This document shows, piece by piece, positions 1 through 6,870 of a DNA stretch of 64,000 nt; the stretch's first letter is position 1, and every line of letters begins with the position of its first letter. The notes under the pieces are model-generated. The model was given only the letters and a program-made list of their open reading frames with translations. It ran no database searches and was not told the origin of the DNA. The DNA lies in assembly GCA_003569705.1 (NCBI GenBank), contig BGOU01000010.1, forward strand, positions 109,694-173,693, given 5' to 3'. The translations under genes and the position numbers were made by a program. The DNA comes from Nitrosarchaeum sp. Its GTDB lineage: Archaea; Thermoproteota; Nitrososphaeria; Nitrososphaerales; Nitrosopumilaceae.

Positions 1-635
1 TTGCTTGTATCTCCAATATTTCTATAAGTTAACTTTTCCAGTGTTTTGATTATGCTAATTGCTGCTCTATACTGTGGAATTTCAGGCTGATTCAACTCTC
101 CATACATCCCCATTCCCTGGATGCCATTTTGCTTTGCAAAACCTAAGATCAGTCCATTAAATCCTGTAATTATTGATCTTTGCGGCGTTGTTGAAATTCC
201 AAACCCTTGCATTTGTTTTGTTAACTCCATTGACGTAGTGGTGACAAAAGTTTTGGGATTTTTATCCAATACCCTGTTTGTGTGAAATCCACCAAGCGTG
301 TAGATAAATTTTGCAGAATATTTTTTAGAAACATCAATGACATCTTGGCAAAGTGAATATAGTTCTTGACTGTCTTGTGGTTGACCTGTTCCTCCTCCAA
401 AAACAATCAATCCATCAGCGTATTTGTACTCCCAACTTTCATTTGGCAAGTCAATGTACCCTCCCATATCCATAACAAATGTGGGGTATGGTGTCTTTGC
501 AATTCTGAATTTTTTTGTTTTCAAACTATTGTTGATAAAATTCACTACGATGCTACCAACATTTCCCATATCCTGCATCGCTGCAATTACTATTGGTTTT
601 TCAATATTTGGCTCTTCTGTTTGAAAAAATTCCAT
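1..635 (-). CDS. PAC2-family protein (proteasome-assembly-chaperone-like), 3' end cut by window
   Basis: The minus frame is open from the ATG at 635 to the window edge, so about 211 residues are visible and the C-terminus is missing. The N-terminus reads through a hydrophobic strand, then a DMGNVGS loop. Further on are GGGTGQPQDS, a YTLGGFHTNR segment and a GFNGLILGFAKQNG stretch. This is the pattern of archaeal PAC2 proteins, related to eukaryotic proteasome assembly chaperone 2 and often encoded as stand-alone proteins in archaea. The cellular partner is not shown by the sequence. The gene is divergent from the small zinc protein that starts at 714. Confidence 0.75.
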   Translation of the reverse strand, partial: MEFFQTEEPNIEKPIVIAAMQDMGNVGSIVVNFINNSLKTKKFRIAKTPYPTFVMDMGGYIDLPNESWEYKYADGLIVFGGGTGQPQDSQELYSLCQDVIDVSKKYSAKFIYTLGGFHTNRVLDKNPKTFVTTTSMELTKQMQGFGISTTPQRSIITGFNGLILGFAKQNGIQGMGMYGELNQPEIPQYRAAISIIKTLEKLTYRNIGDTS

Positions 636-713
636 TATTTTTCATATATTTTACTTGCTTAAAACTTAAGATTTGTATAGGCTATAAAAAATTCAAACAT
701 CTAGATATCATAC

Positions 714-923
714 ATGATCATTGGCAAGATAGATAAAAATGAGAAAAAAATCAAATTTCATCTGGACATAAAGTGCACAAAGTGTGGGAAAACAGTACCG
801 GGTGGAATGCAGGCATCTGAAAACTATTTTGGCTCTGACTCATTTAAGATAGAAATTGATAATTTTAAGAAAAATTATCTTTGTGGTATATGCAGAGATA
901 AAAAAAGACTTGATAAACAATAA
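714..923 (+). CDS. Small zinc-ribbon-like protein, 69 aa
   Basis: A short protein with two CxxC knuckles: CTKCGK near residue 21 and CGIC near residue 57. A 30-residue spacer contains a GGM turn. Spacing and size fit a single zinc ribbon, which would make it a nucleic-acid or protein adaptor. No family was recognised. It stands alone, divergent from the PAC2 gene, with an AT-rich leader. Confidence 0.6.
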   Translation: MIIGKIDKNEKKIKFHLDIKCTKCGKTVPGGMQASENYFGSDSFKIEIDNFKKNYLCGICRDKKRLDKQ

Positions 924-991
924 TTCATTTAATTAATAATTACAATATTTTTCCATAACTCACTTCTACAAGTTATTGAGTGATTTTTTTA

Positions 992-1630
992 CTAAACCGC
1001 ATGTACTATTTCTTTGAGGTTTCTTCTTGGCTTTGGGAATTTATCCTGCTTGGGATATCCTATGCATAATACTGATGATGGGATCAAATCTGTATTTATT
1101 ACATTCATTACTTTTTGCTCATCAAACATTCCAATCCATATGGAACTTAATCCCAAAGCCTGAGCTGCAAGCTGCGAATATGCTGCAGCTAGCGTGGCAT
1201 CTTGTATGGCAAATTTTTTGAGTATTTCTTCTGGAAAATCTAATTTGACTCTGGATGGATTTTTACAAAAAACCAGTACCACTGGCGCATTTACGTATGG
1301 TTGATTATTGCACGCTTCCACTAACTGCTGCTTTTTTTCAAGACTCCTCACATAAAATATCTCAAAACCCTGAAAATTTCCTGCAGTAGGTGCAGTGTCT
1401 GCTGCTGCTATGATTTTGTCTATTTTTACTGTCTCTACTATTTTGTCTGTGAATTTTCTAGTTGAACGTCGTTTTGACATTACTGTGAATAAATCCGTAT
1501 TGATAAATTCAGTTGGAGATGTTTTTAGTATCTCACTGAGTAGTTGATTTCTAACATTCACATCTACATTGTTGGTCTCTTTTGGTTCATACCCTGATGG
1601 ATAGATTTTTTCAGGTTCTTTTGAATCCAT
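992..1630 (-). CDS. Nitroreductase-family FMN oxidoreductase
   Basis: A protein of 212 residues. After a 45-residue N-terminal extension comes the family opening MSKRRSTRKFTDK, whose arginines contact FMN phosphate. Then follow AADTAPTAGNFQGFEIFYV and, near the C-terminus, ALGLSSIWIGMFD with the GYP motif (CIGYPKQDKFPKPRR). This order is typical of NAD(P)H-dependent nitroreductases, which are FMN-binding homodimers of about 200 residues. The substrate cannot be predicted. The long N-terminal part could mean the real start is internal, but the ATG at 1630 gives an unbroken frame. Confidence 0.85.
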   Translation of the reverse strand: MDSKEPEKIYPSGYEPKETNNVDVNVRNQLLSEILKTSPTEFINTDLFTVMSKRRSTRKFTDKIVETVKIDKIIAAADTAPTAGNFQGFEIFYVRSLEKKQQLVEACNNQPYVNAPVVLVFCKNPSRVKLDFPEEILKKFAIQDATLAAAYSQLAAQALGLSSIWIGMFDEQKVMNVINTDLIPSSVLCIGYPKQDKFPKPRRNLKEIVHAV

Positions 1631-1713
1631 GATATGTGTAGAAAAAATATCTTATTAAGTAATTCTTGATGTATGTTCTGATCTTAGTTTTTTATTCTGA
1701 TTGAAATGTTTAA

Positions 1714-1905
1714 CTATTTTTTATTGTTTAGAATGTAAGTTGATTCTAATAATATGCATCTAGGATGAAATTGTTTTTCAGTAATATTTCCACATGCATG
1801 ACAATGAAAATTAGTTGGCAAATTACATACTTTGCATCTTTGATCAACTTCTAATTCTTTTCCGCATCTTCTGCATGAATCTAATCTCATGATGTATTGT
1901 AACAT
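1714..1905 (-). CDS. Small double zinc-knuckle protein, about 58-63 aa
   Basis: Contains CRRCGKEL, CKVCNLP, HCHACGN and a final HPRC, so there are enough Cys/His pairs for two zinc sites. The internal ATG at 1890 (MRLDSCRRCG) is probably the better start. It belongs to a run of minus-strand mini-zinc genes and its function is unknown. Confidence 0.6.
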   Translation of the reverse strand: MLQYIMRLDSCRRCGKELEVDQRCKVCNLPTNFHCHACGNITEKQFHPRCILLESTYILNNKK

Positions 1906-1973
1906 TAAATTTTATTTAAAGTATGTGAAAATTAGGCTACGTTAATTAGCTTACTCTAATTTTTTATCTAATT

Positions 1974-2117
1974 TTATTTGGATAATTGGTGTAATGGCGC
2001 ACCACAACTATTGCATTTTTTACTCTCTATGTAATTTTGAATAGTTTGACCATCCCAGATCAATGCATTTGCTTTGTGACCCTTGTCACATTTTATCTTA
2101 AATAACGCACTTGTCAT
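1974..2117 (-). CDS. Zinc-ribbon microprotein, 47 aa
   Basis: ATG at 2117, stop at 1974-1976. The product has CDKGH near residue 10 and CNSCG near residue 37, with an IWDGQTIQ segment between them, the layout of a one-zinc ribbon. It is too short for most gene callers, but the Cys pairs and lack of other coding on either strand support it. Function unknown. Confidence 0.55.
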   Translation of the reverse strand: MTSALFKIKCDKGHKANALIWDGQTIQNYIESKKCNSCGAPLHQLSK

Positions 2118-2178
2118 AGTTGTACTTGCTGATTTTTTTCTAAACTTAAAGATATTGTTTTAGAATACATTATGTGAT

Positions 2179-2529
2179 TTATTGACTTGGTCTTGCATTG
2201 CCAATATCACTTGATTCATCTTGTTTTTTGAATACCCTGTATTCTCCAATGATGGCACTGCACTGTTGACATGTGTACTGACCTCTTTCTACGAGAATCA
2301 AATTATCTGCAACTTGCTCATTGGTGTTTTCTTCTAGGTGTATCTTTGGTGGATTGTTAAATTCAGCTTCACAGTTTTTACAGTAATGTTTTGACATTTT
2401 TTGTTCTTCAAGTTTGCCTACTGGTGCTAAAAATAATTTTCCCACTCCTAAATCTGCTTTTTTTGCTTGCTCCTCAGTTAGCTCAGCTATGATGTATCCT
2501 CCTGATCCTTGCAGTTTTAGTTCTACCAT
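2179..2529 (-). CDS. Conserved-looking zinc-binding protein, 116 aa
   Basis: The N-terminal 40 residues (LKLQGSGGYIIAELTEEQA) look like a small beta-rich domain. A four-Cys module follows: YCKNCEAEF and, about 38 residues later, YTCQQCSAIIGEYRVF. A zinc-ribbon fold is inferred. Family not recognised. It runs in the same direction as the membrane gene upstream (start 2790), with a 51-base gap. Confidence 0.6.
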   Translation of the reverse strand: MVELKLQGSGGYIIAELTEEQAKKADLGVGKLFLAPVGKLEEQKMSKHYCKNCEAEFNNPPKIHLEENTNEQVADNLILVERGQYTCQQCSAIIGEYRVFKKQDESSDIGNARPSQ

Positions 2530-2580
2530 TTGTTTTGTTATTTCTTATGGTCTTAAAATACTATGTTTTTGAAAATTAAT

Positions 2581-2790
2581 TTATGATTTGGTTTTTATTT
2601 TTCTTATCTGATAAAGTACTGAAAAACTCAATCCAGACATAAACAAACCAATGCCGAACATACTTAGAAAAATCATATTTGCAGTATCACCTTGAGGATT
2701 TAACAACATTGTAAATCCAATCAAAGTTGAGACAAGACCTAAAACAAGTAACACGATACTAGGACGTTTAAATTCAATGATTTTAGACAT
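2581..2790 (-). CDS. Small two-helix membrane protein, 69 aa
   Basis: Two hydrophobic segments (about residues 11-29 and 38-58) separated by a short NPQGDTAN loop, with Lys/Arg-rich ends. This predicts a hairpin membrane protein. No catalytic motif or family was recognised. Confidence 0.55.
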   Translation of the reverse strand: MSKIIEFKRPSIVLLVLGLVSTLIGFTMLLNPQGDTANMIFLSMFGIGLFMSGLSFSVLYQIRKIKTKS

Positions 2791-2917
2791 AATTACAAGA
2801 TAATTTTGATTTTATTTAAGCATAGTTTTAAAATTGATATTAATTTCTACAACTCAAAAATTTAGAATCCGTCTCTTTGGATTTGATTTTTGATTAACTC
2901 TTAATTTTAAATTTGAG

Positions 2918-2979
2918 ACTTGGCTAGATAAACTCAAAGATAGATCGTCAGATTGATTTTTTGTTTAGTCTAGCCAAGT
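2918..2979. repeat. Long imperfect inverted repeat (possible structured RNA)
   Basis: The arms at 2918-2933 and 2963-2979 are complementary over 16 base pairs with one bulged base and a 29-base loop. They lie in the 365-base gap 2791-3155 between two minus-strand genes. Nothing else in the gap looks coding apart from a 23-codon open frame at 3001-3072, which I do not trust. It could be a UTR hairpin, a small RNA or a mobile-element remnant. Confidence 0.5.
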
Positions 2980-3155
2980 TATGCCCATGAATCATTTACA
3001 ATGGCTACAAAGTATTATCGTGAGAAACTAAAGTGGAACATTTCTGATTATAATGGATTGGTAATTCTATAGTCACCCTTGATGATTAGAATTATTTTAT
3101 TGATATGAGATGGATTTGGACGTTGACAATTTTTAAAAATATAACTAAAACTAGT

Positions 3156-3626
3156 TTAATTTTGTTGTTTTTCTGCAGCCTTTTCATAGAAGAATTCTTG
3201 CTTTTTCAAATCCTTCTCTGAAATTATTCTGCATTTTCTCATAGGTACCAGTCGTGATATTTGTTCGTAGGTATTCATATCTCTTGCATCTGCAGCATAT
3301 GCTATTTGCAATAATGGTGATTTCTCTTCAATCATTGGTTTTACCTGCTCATATCCTCCACTTTGGCGCATGCCCGTACGATACAATCCTATGTTTTTTC
3401 CACTCTTTGAAATTTGTGGGTCCTGATAACAGCAAATGGAATACTCTCCATTTTCTTTTTCAATAATTGTCAATCTTGTAAATTTATCACTCCAATCTTT
3501 GATCTCTTTTGCAATTTCAATTGCCTCTTTTTTATCCTCAAATACTGTGGATACTACTAATCTGTCTTTTTCATATGCCCATGAAATACCGTAAAAATTT
3601 CTATGCCACTCTATCTCAAAAGACAT
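3156..3626 (-). CDS. Uncharacterised protein, 156 aa
   Basis: A soluble protein with no signal peptide or membrane segment. It starts MSFEIEWHRNFYGISWAYEKD and contains a KEAIEIAKEIKDWSDKF helix. Most of the remainder is polar and ends in a Lys/Glu-rich tail. No family recognised. The ATG at 3626 follows an AT-rich upstream region. Confidence 0.6.
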   Translation of the reverse strand: MSFEIEWHRNFYGISWAYEKDRLVVSTVFEDKKEAIEIAKEIKDWSDKFTRLTIIEKENGEYSICCYQDPQISKSGKNIGLYRTGMRQSGGYEQVKPMIEEKSPLLQIAYAADARDMNTYEQISRLVPMRKCRIISEKDLKKQEFFYEKAAEKQQN

Positions 3627-3693
3627 GATGTGTTTCTATTAATTTATCAAATTAACACTTTCTAATTATGCTGTATTATGACTCTTGATTTTT

Positions 3694-3963
3694 CTATGTA
3701 TGTTTCTCATACAATTCCCCAAGCATGGAATTGATTTTTTCAATCTCATGGTCTCCCCAGGAATCTGACTTTATGCGAATATGTATATTATTTTCTTCAA
3801 GATTGCTGATGATTTTTGGATACATCATACCGATAAAGAATGACTTTTGATCTAAATTCATCTGTTTTGCTTTGTGTTGAAAATAGCTTAACCATTCTCG
3901 TTTTTCATCTTGAAAAGTTTCTAAAATTATAGTTTGAATTTGCGATTCAAGTTGTTTGTCCAT
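3694..3963 (-). CDS. Uncharacterised small helical protein, about 89 aa
   Basis: The frame extends to an ATG at 4002, but the internal ATG at 3963 (MDKQLESQIQTIILETF) gives a cleaner soluble N-terminus. The sequence is helix-rich with charged residues and an IKSDSWGDHEIEKINSML segment. No family recognised. Confidence 0.5.
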   Translation of the reverse strand: MDKQLESQIQTIILETFQDEKREWLSYFQHKAKQMNLDQKSFFIGMMYPKIISNLEENNIHIRIKSDSWGDHEIEKINSMLGELYEKHT

Positions 3964-4015
3964 TATGAGTGTGATATTGTGACTAAAATTAAGGATTTTC
4001 ATCTACAAAAAAAAG

Positions 4016-4246
4016 CTAGCAGAATTTGTCACATTCACATTTTCTGCTGGTAAATACACTTCTCAAAAAGTCTAGCTTTGAATGGGAGATTGAAGGTTTT
4101 TTGCCAACAATTTTGAATAAAGTGATCCCTGTTAGAGAACTAGTTCCTTTGAGTGCCCATGACCCATTCTTCATTAAATATGGCTTTGGGTTTTTCATAG
4201 TCACTTTTTTGTGTGCCTTGATATCATATGCCTCAATTTCTGACAT
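4016..4246 (-). CDS. DUF5679-like small protein with lost zinc ligands
   Basis: The core, KKVTMKNPKPYLMKNGSWALKGT...TLFKIVG, resembles the short DUF5679 domain as I recall it: a Cys pair, then MKNG, then G-x-C-P-x-C-G-x-K-x-F. Here the expected cysteine positions are occupied by other residues (GTSSLTGITLF). A new Cys cluster (CECDKFC) sits at the extreme C-terminus. The ATG at 4246 (MSEIEAYD) is preferred over 4276. Family assignment is from memory and tentative. Function unknown. Confidence 0.5.
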   Translation of the reverse strand: MSEIEAYDIKAHKKVTMKNPKPYLMKNGSWALKGTSSLTGITLFKIVGKKPSISHSKLDFLRSVFTSRKCECDKFC

Positions 4247-4469
4247 GAATTCACATCTCAAAATTTGTATTACCATCCAGAGTAAATTTTTTCATACCAA
4301 CAAGCTCAAAAATAGTTTTTCTCTAAAAAATTAGAGCCTGGATCGATGTTACTTGTTCAAATTTTATAATTACATCCATAATTATTGAAAATTAGTTTTA
4401 TTTTTTAATTTAAATCAAACAAATGTTTGAAATTTCATAATACTCTGTTTTATATCACCAAGAATAATT

Positions 4470-4533
4470 AATTGACGCTTTCGATTAGTGGTCTAGGCAT
4501 GCTATAAACGACCACTATTCCAAGCCGTCGATT
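4470..4533 (+). ncRNA. Candidate structured small RNA
   Basis: Two nested stems are visible. The outer stem pairs 4470-4477 with 4526-4533 (eight pairs including one G-U). The inner stem pairs 4487-4493 with 4510-4516 (seven perfect pairs) around a 16-base loop holding GCATGC. Nine-base internal loops lie on each side. A TATA-like TTTATATC at 4449-4456 is about 25 bases upstream of the left arm, which would fit plus-strand transcription from near 4475. It is not a tRNA cloverleaf and has no C/D boxes. Alternatively it is the 3'-end hairpin of the minus gene ending at 4534. Strand is inferred. Confidence 0.4.
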
Positions 4534-4857
4534 CTAAATCTCACTCATGTGAATTTGTAATGCTTTTTTTATCTCATCTTTTTTTAATGCAACTTTGTTG
4601 TTTCCAATCTTTAGACTATCTGCATCATCAATTGGTGATAGTCTGTTAGCTAAAAAATCCGATAATAATTCTAAATTAAAATCATTGTTGTTTTTTAGAT
4701 TTACTTTCAAATATTTTTCTTGTATGCCGCCATTTTTTGTTAATCCACCTGATGGAAAAACTCGTATATCTTCATTGATCTTATTTTCTTTTAGTTTTTT
4801 TCCAAAAATTACCTTGTCTATATCATTACCCTTATGAAAATGAAATATGGTAATCAT
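4534..4857 (-). CDS. Uncharacterised protein, about 107 aa
   Basis: Begins MITIFHFHKGNDIDKVIFGKK if the ATG at 4857 is used; a second ATG at 4866 adds three residues. Mixed alpha/beta composition with a VFPSGGLTKNGG loop and a Lys-rich C-terminal helix. No membrane segment, no recognised family. The stop codon abuts the structured element at 4470-4533. Confidence 0.5.
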   Translation of the reverse strand: MITIFHFHKGNDIDKVIFGKKLKENKINEDIRVFPSGGLTKNGGIQEKYLKVNLKNNNDFNLELLSDFLANRLSPIDDADSLKIGNNKVALKKDEIKKALQIHMSEI

Positions 4858-4907
4858 AAATTCCATAAAATTTTGGCGTTTATCTAAAATAAAGACGCTT
4901 CCTTATG

Positions 4908-5054
4908 CTATCTTTTCTTTAGCAGTGCATCTTCAGGTGTTTTATCTTGGTTGATTTGCCAATGCCAACCGTGATGTTTCTTCCAATGCTCTTCTAGCTG
5001 TAGAGTCGTAGGTTCCTTTCCTAAAGGCGTTCCACAGATTTTACACTGTATCAC
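4908..5054 (-). CDS. C2H2-like zinc-finger microprotein, 48 aa
   Basis: There is no ATG in frame. The GTG at 5054 is the likely start. The product has CKICG at residues 4-8 and H..KHHGWHW at residues 23-31, giving a CxxC plus His-rich second half like a C2H2 finger. The stop is at 4908-4910. Adjacent genes on the same strand are equally small, so function remains open. Confidence 0.5.
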   Translation of the reverse strand: MIQCKICGTPLGKEPTTLQLEEHWKKHHGWHWQINQDKTPEDALLKKR

Positions 5055-5102
5055 AAATTTTTGTAAATTGCTGTAAAATTAAGGGTATTGATTGTAGCTT
5101 GT

Positions 5103-5435
5103 TTACTTTTCTGTACGGAGCAAAACTAGAAAGAATACAAATTCTCTTAGGATATTTTTTTGATTCGGTGATAGTGATAATTCTAGTTTTTTGGCAAAAT
5201 CTAAAGATATTTGGTATATTTGTCCAAAATGACTTCCTGATAGGAATGCGTTTAACGATTTATCTGGAATATTGTCGACGTTATTTTTATACAAATTAAT
5301 TGCCACGTTCTTAGTCCAGCTTGTTTTTAAAATCAAATCCATGGTTAGTTTTACTAATCTTTTATCTAATCTTCCTTCAATTGATGCTAAGATTTTACTG
5401 ATCTCAATTTTGTCTTGTTGTGTAAATTCTGCCAT
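5103..5435 (-). CDS. Uncharacterised helical protein, 110 aa
   Basis: Starts MAEFTQQDKIEISKILASIEGRLDKRL and is predicted to be almost all helical, with amphipathic segments and a hydrophobic C-terminal stretch (REFVFFLVLLR). No motif or family recognised. It has the size and composition of a small cytosolic helical bundle. Confidence 0.5.
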   Translation of the reverse strand: MAEFTQQDKIEISKILASIEGRLDKRLVKLTMDLILKTSWTKNVAINLYKNNVDNIPDKSLNAFLSGSHFGQIYQISLDFAKKLELSLSPNQKNILREFVFFLVLLRTEK

Positions 5436-5552
5436 GTCATTACCTGTCTAATTTTATTCTCTTTTTTGGTTTGATGATTGGATGACATTGTACTGGAAGA
5501 TTATCTCCATTTTCCATAAGTGATTTTAATTTATATGAAATTAAGAGTTGTG

Positions 5553-5654
5553 TTAATCTATTCTGTCTCTTAGTTGATGGCAATCACATATGCAGCCTTT
5601 TTGACATTTCATTCTTTTGCAATCTGAACATGTTTTTTTGTTCCAAAAAGACAT
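5553..5654 (-). CDS. Cys-rich microprotein, 33 aa (CxxC-x4-C-x3-CxCxCH family)
   Basis: ATG at 5654, TAA at 5553-5555. After eight residues comes CSDCKRMKCQKGCICDCH: six Cys and one His in a 19-residue core. The neighbour at 6098 has the same pattern with one extra residue in one spacer, and the gene at 6402 shares the CxCxCH end. This conservation between loci makes a real gene likely despite its length. Metal binding, possibly two ions, is inferred. Not recognised as a named family. Confidence 0.6.
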   Translation of the reverse strand: MSFWNKKTCSDCKRMKCQKGCICDCHQLRDRID

Positions 5655-5664
5655 TATCTCTATC

Positions 5665-6099
5665 CTATTTTGATTTTTGTTTTTTATTCATCTTAAATTC
5701 TTGCGATTTTTGTCTTTTTCTTTGTTGTTCTAAATTCATAATCAGATAAGTTTTTCCTGCTTCACACAGTTTCATTTCACCAGTAAATTCATCATGTATT
5801 GATTCCAAATCACCATCTGTCAAAAGTCCACCTACAATTTCCCATGCTTTGTCTTCTGGTATTTCAAATTTGTAAGACAGTGTTGAAACTTTGGTATAGT
5901 AACCATTTCTTGAATTACGTAAAATAAAATCTTTAATTCTATCTTCAGTTGATTGTGTTTTTGGCCGTGATGATCTGTCTCCGGTTCTTCTAAACGGTCT
6001 CCTGTTTTCTGGCAATGTTTTTTTATGATTTGCTGCTATTTTAGGACTTGGAACAAAAAACCTAAAGACTTTTTGAATCCAATTTTTATTGATTTTCAT
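5665..6099 (-). CDS. Winged-helix-like DNA-binding protein with basic N-terminus
   Basis: About 144 residues from the ATG at 6099 (MKINKNWIQKV). The first 55 residues are rich in Arg/Lys/Pro. Then DRIKDFILRNSRNGYYTKVSTLSYKF leads into EDKAWEIVGGLLTDGDLESIHDEFTGE, which fits the helix-turn-helix and wing of a winged-helix fold. A Lys/Gln-rich tail ends the protein. Role as a regulator or nucleoid protein is inferred. The start codon overlaps by two bases the divergent start of the microprotein at 6098. The frame also runs up to 6153, which would overlap that gene entirely. Confidence 0.5.
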   Translation of the reverse strand: MKINKNWIQKVFRFFVPSPKIAANHKKTLPENRRPFRRTGDRSSRPKTQSTEDRIKDFILRNSRNGYYTKVSTLSYKFEIPEDKAWEIVGGLLTDGDLESIHDEFTGEMKLCEAGKTYLIMNLEQQRKRQKSQEFKMNKKQKSK

Positions 6100-6226
6100 G
6101 AGCGAAAAGGCACGAAGAATTGAGGAACTAAGAATGAAAACCGGCAGAAGCAAGCGTTGCCTTGATTGTAAAAAACACCGATGTATTCTTGATAGTTGTC
6201 AATGCGACTGTCATTTGAAAAGCTAA
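6098..6226 (+). CDS. Cys-rich microprotein, 42 aa (CxxC-x4-C-x4-CxCxCH family)
   Basis: ATG at 6098 or possibly 6134. A basic N-terminal helix (about residues 1-20) is followed by CLDCKKHRCILDSCQCDCH and a three-residue tail. The Cys/His spacing matches the microprotein at 5553-5654, so the two are paralogs on opposite strands about 450 bases apart. Function unknown. Metal binding is inferred from the ligand pattern, and an interaction with nucleic acid would fit the basic helix. Confidence 0.6.
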   Translation: MSEKARRIEELRMKTGRSKRCLDCKKHRCILDSCQCDCHLKS

Positions 6227-6401
6227 CTGGTGTCAAAGACCTGTGTATCAAACCTGAATGACGAGCTTCACTGCTCTAGTCTGAAAGAGGTTGTGGGTAT
6301 TGGTTATTTCCCAATCTAGCCAATTAGCAACTAGTATCACGCTTTTCACCAATAAAGAGTTTAGACTTTGAATTAGTTCCTGTTTTAACTTGTTTAGATA
6401 G

Positions 6402-6524
6402 TTAGAATGACTTGGAGTCCATTTTCCTTGAATCAGCCATGATGATTTTATGACACTTGCAAAAGCAATTAGCATGAATCATATCGTGAGCATTTCTATA
6501 TTCACACTCTTTGGTATGTTCCAT
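6402..6524 (-). CDS. Cys/His-rich microprotein, 40 aa (CxCxCH ending)
   Basis: ATG at 6524, TAA at 6402. The core reads CEYRNAHDMIHANCFCKCH, so the last five ligands copy those of the microproteins at 5553 and 6098, while the first two Cys positions are replaced by histidines. It is probably a divergent third paralog. No other reading frame here gives a better protein. Confidence 0.5.
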   Translation of the reverse strand: MEHTKECEYRNAHDMIHANCFCKCHKIIMADSRKMDSKSF

Positions 6525-6671
6525 GTGCTAATTTATTTTGATTTTTTATACACTTAAAGATTGACTGGATATGAACAATATTTTGGCAAATGTTCATGAC
6601 GATCATCCCATGTTAAATTATTTAAAAAGTGATAAATTGGAAATTTAAAGAAAAAATTATGCTTCAATTGA

Positions 6672-6725
6672 TTATTTCTTTTTTGAAGCTGATTTTTTTG
6701 CTGCTGCTTTTTTCTTTGCTGCCAT
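6672..6725 (-). CDS. Tiny Lys/Ala-rich peptide, 17 aa
   Basis: The ATG at 6725 opens MAAKKKAAAKKSASKKK and a stop. The composition is that of a histone-H1-like tail and is not expected by chance in such AT-rich DNA, because it needs GCA and GCT alanine codons. Binding to DNA or RNA is inferred. Expression is not shown. Confidence 0.4.
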   Translation of the reverse strand: MAAKKKAAAKKSASKKK

Positions 6726-6870
6726 AATTTATGGATCCATTTTACTTGAATTTCTAACATTAATGTAAAATAATTAAACAAAATGGATATTGATCGGAAC
6801 ACAATTTTAGACCAATTAGAATCAAAAATTATTAAAATTCAATCAAAAATATTTTGTATTTTACCGATCA

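Noticed and set aside
366..662. Plus-strand open frame of 98 codons
   Set aside because: It is antisense to the PAC2 gene, which has clear family motifs on the minus strand.
3001..3072. 23-codon plus-strand frame (MATKYYREKLKWN...)
   Set aside because: Too short, no motif and no homolog recalled; kept only as part of the intergenic note.
4470..4533. A tRNA gene at the structured element
   Set aside because: No acceptor/T-loop (TTCRA) geometry and no anticodon arm; only two nested stems.
6248..6475. Minus-strand frame of 75 codons
   Set aside because: It overlaps the Cys-rich microprotein at 6402-6524 in another frame and its translation has no coding character.
6554..6802. Minus-strand frame of 82 codons rich in Lys, Gln and Asn
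   Set aside because: Shadow of the Lys/Ala peptide region; low complexity, no motif.
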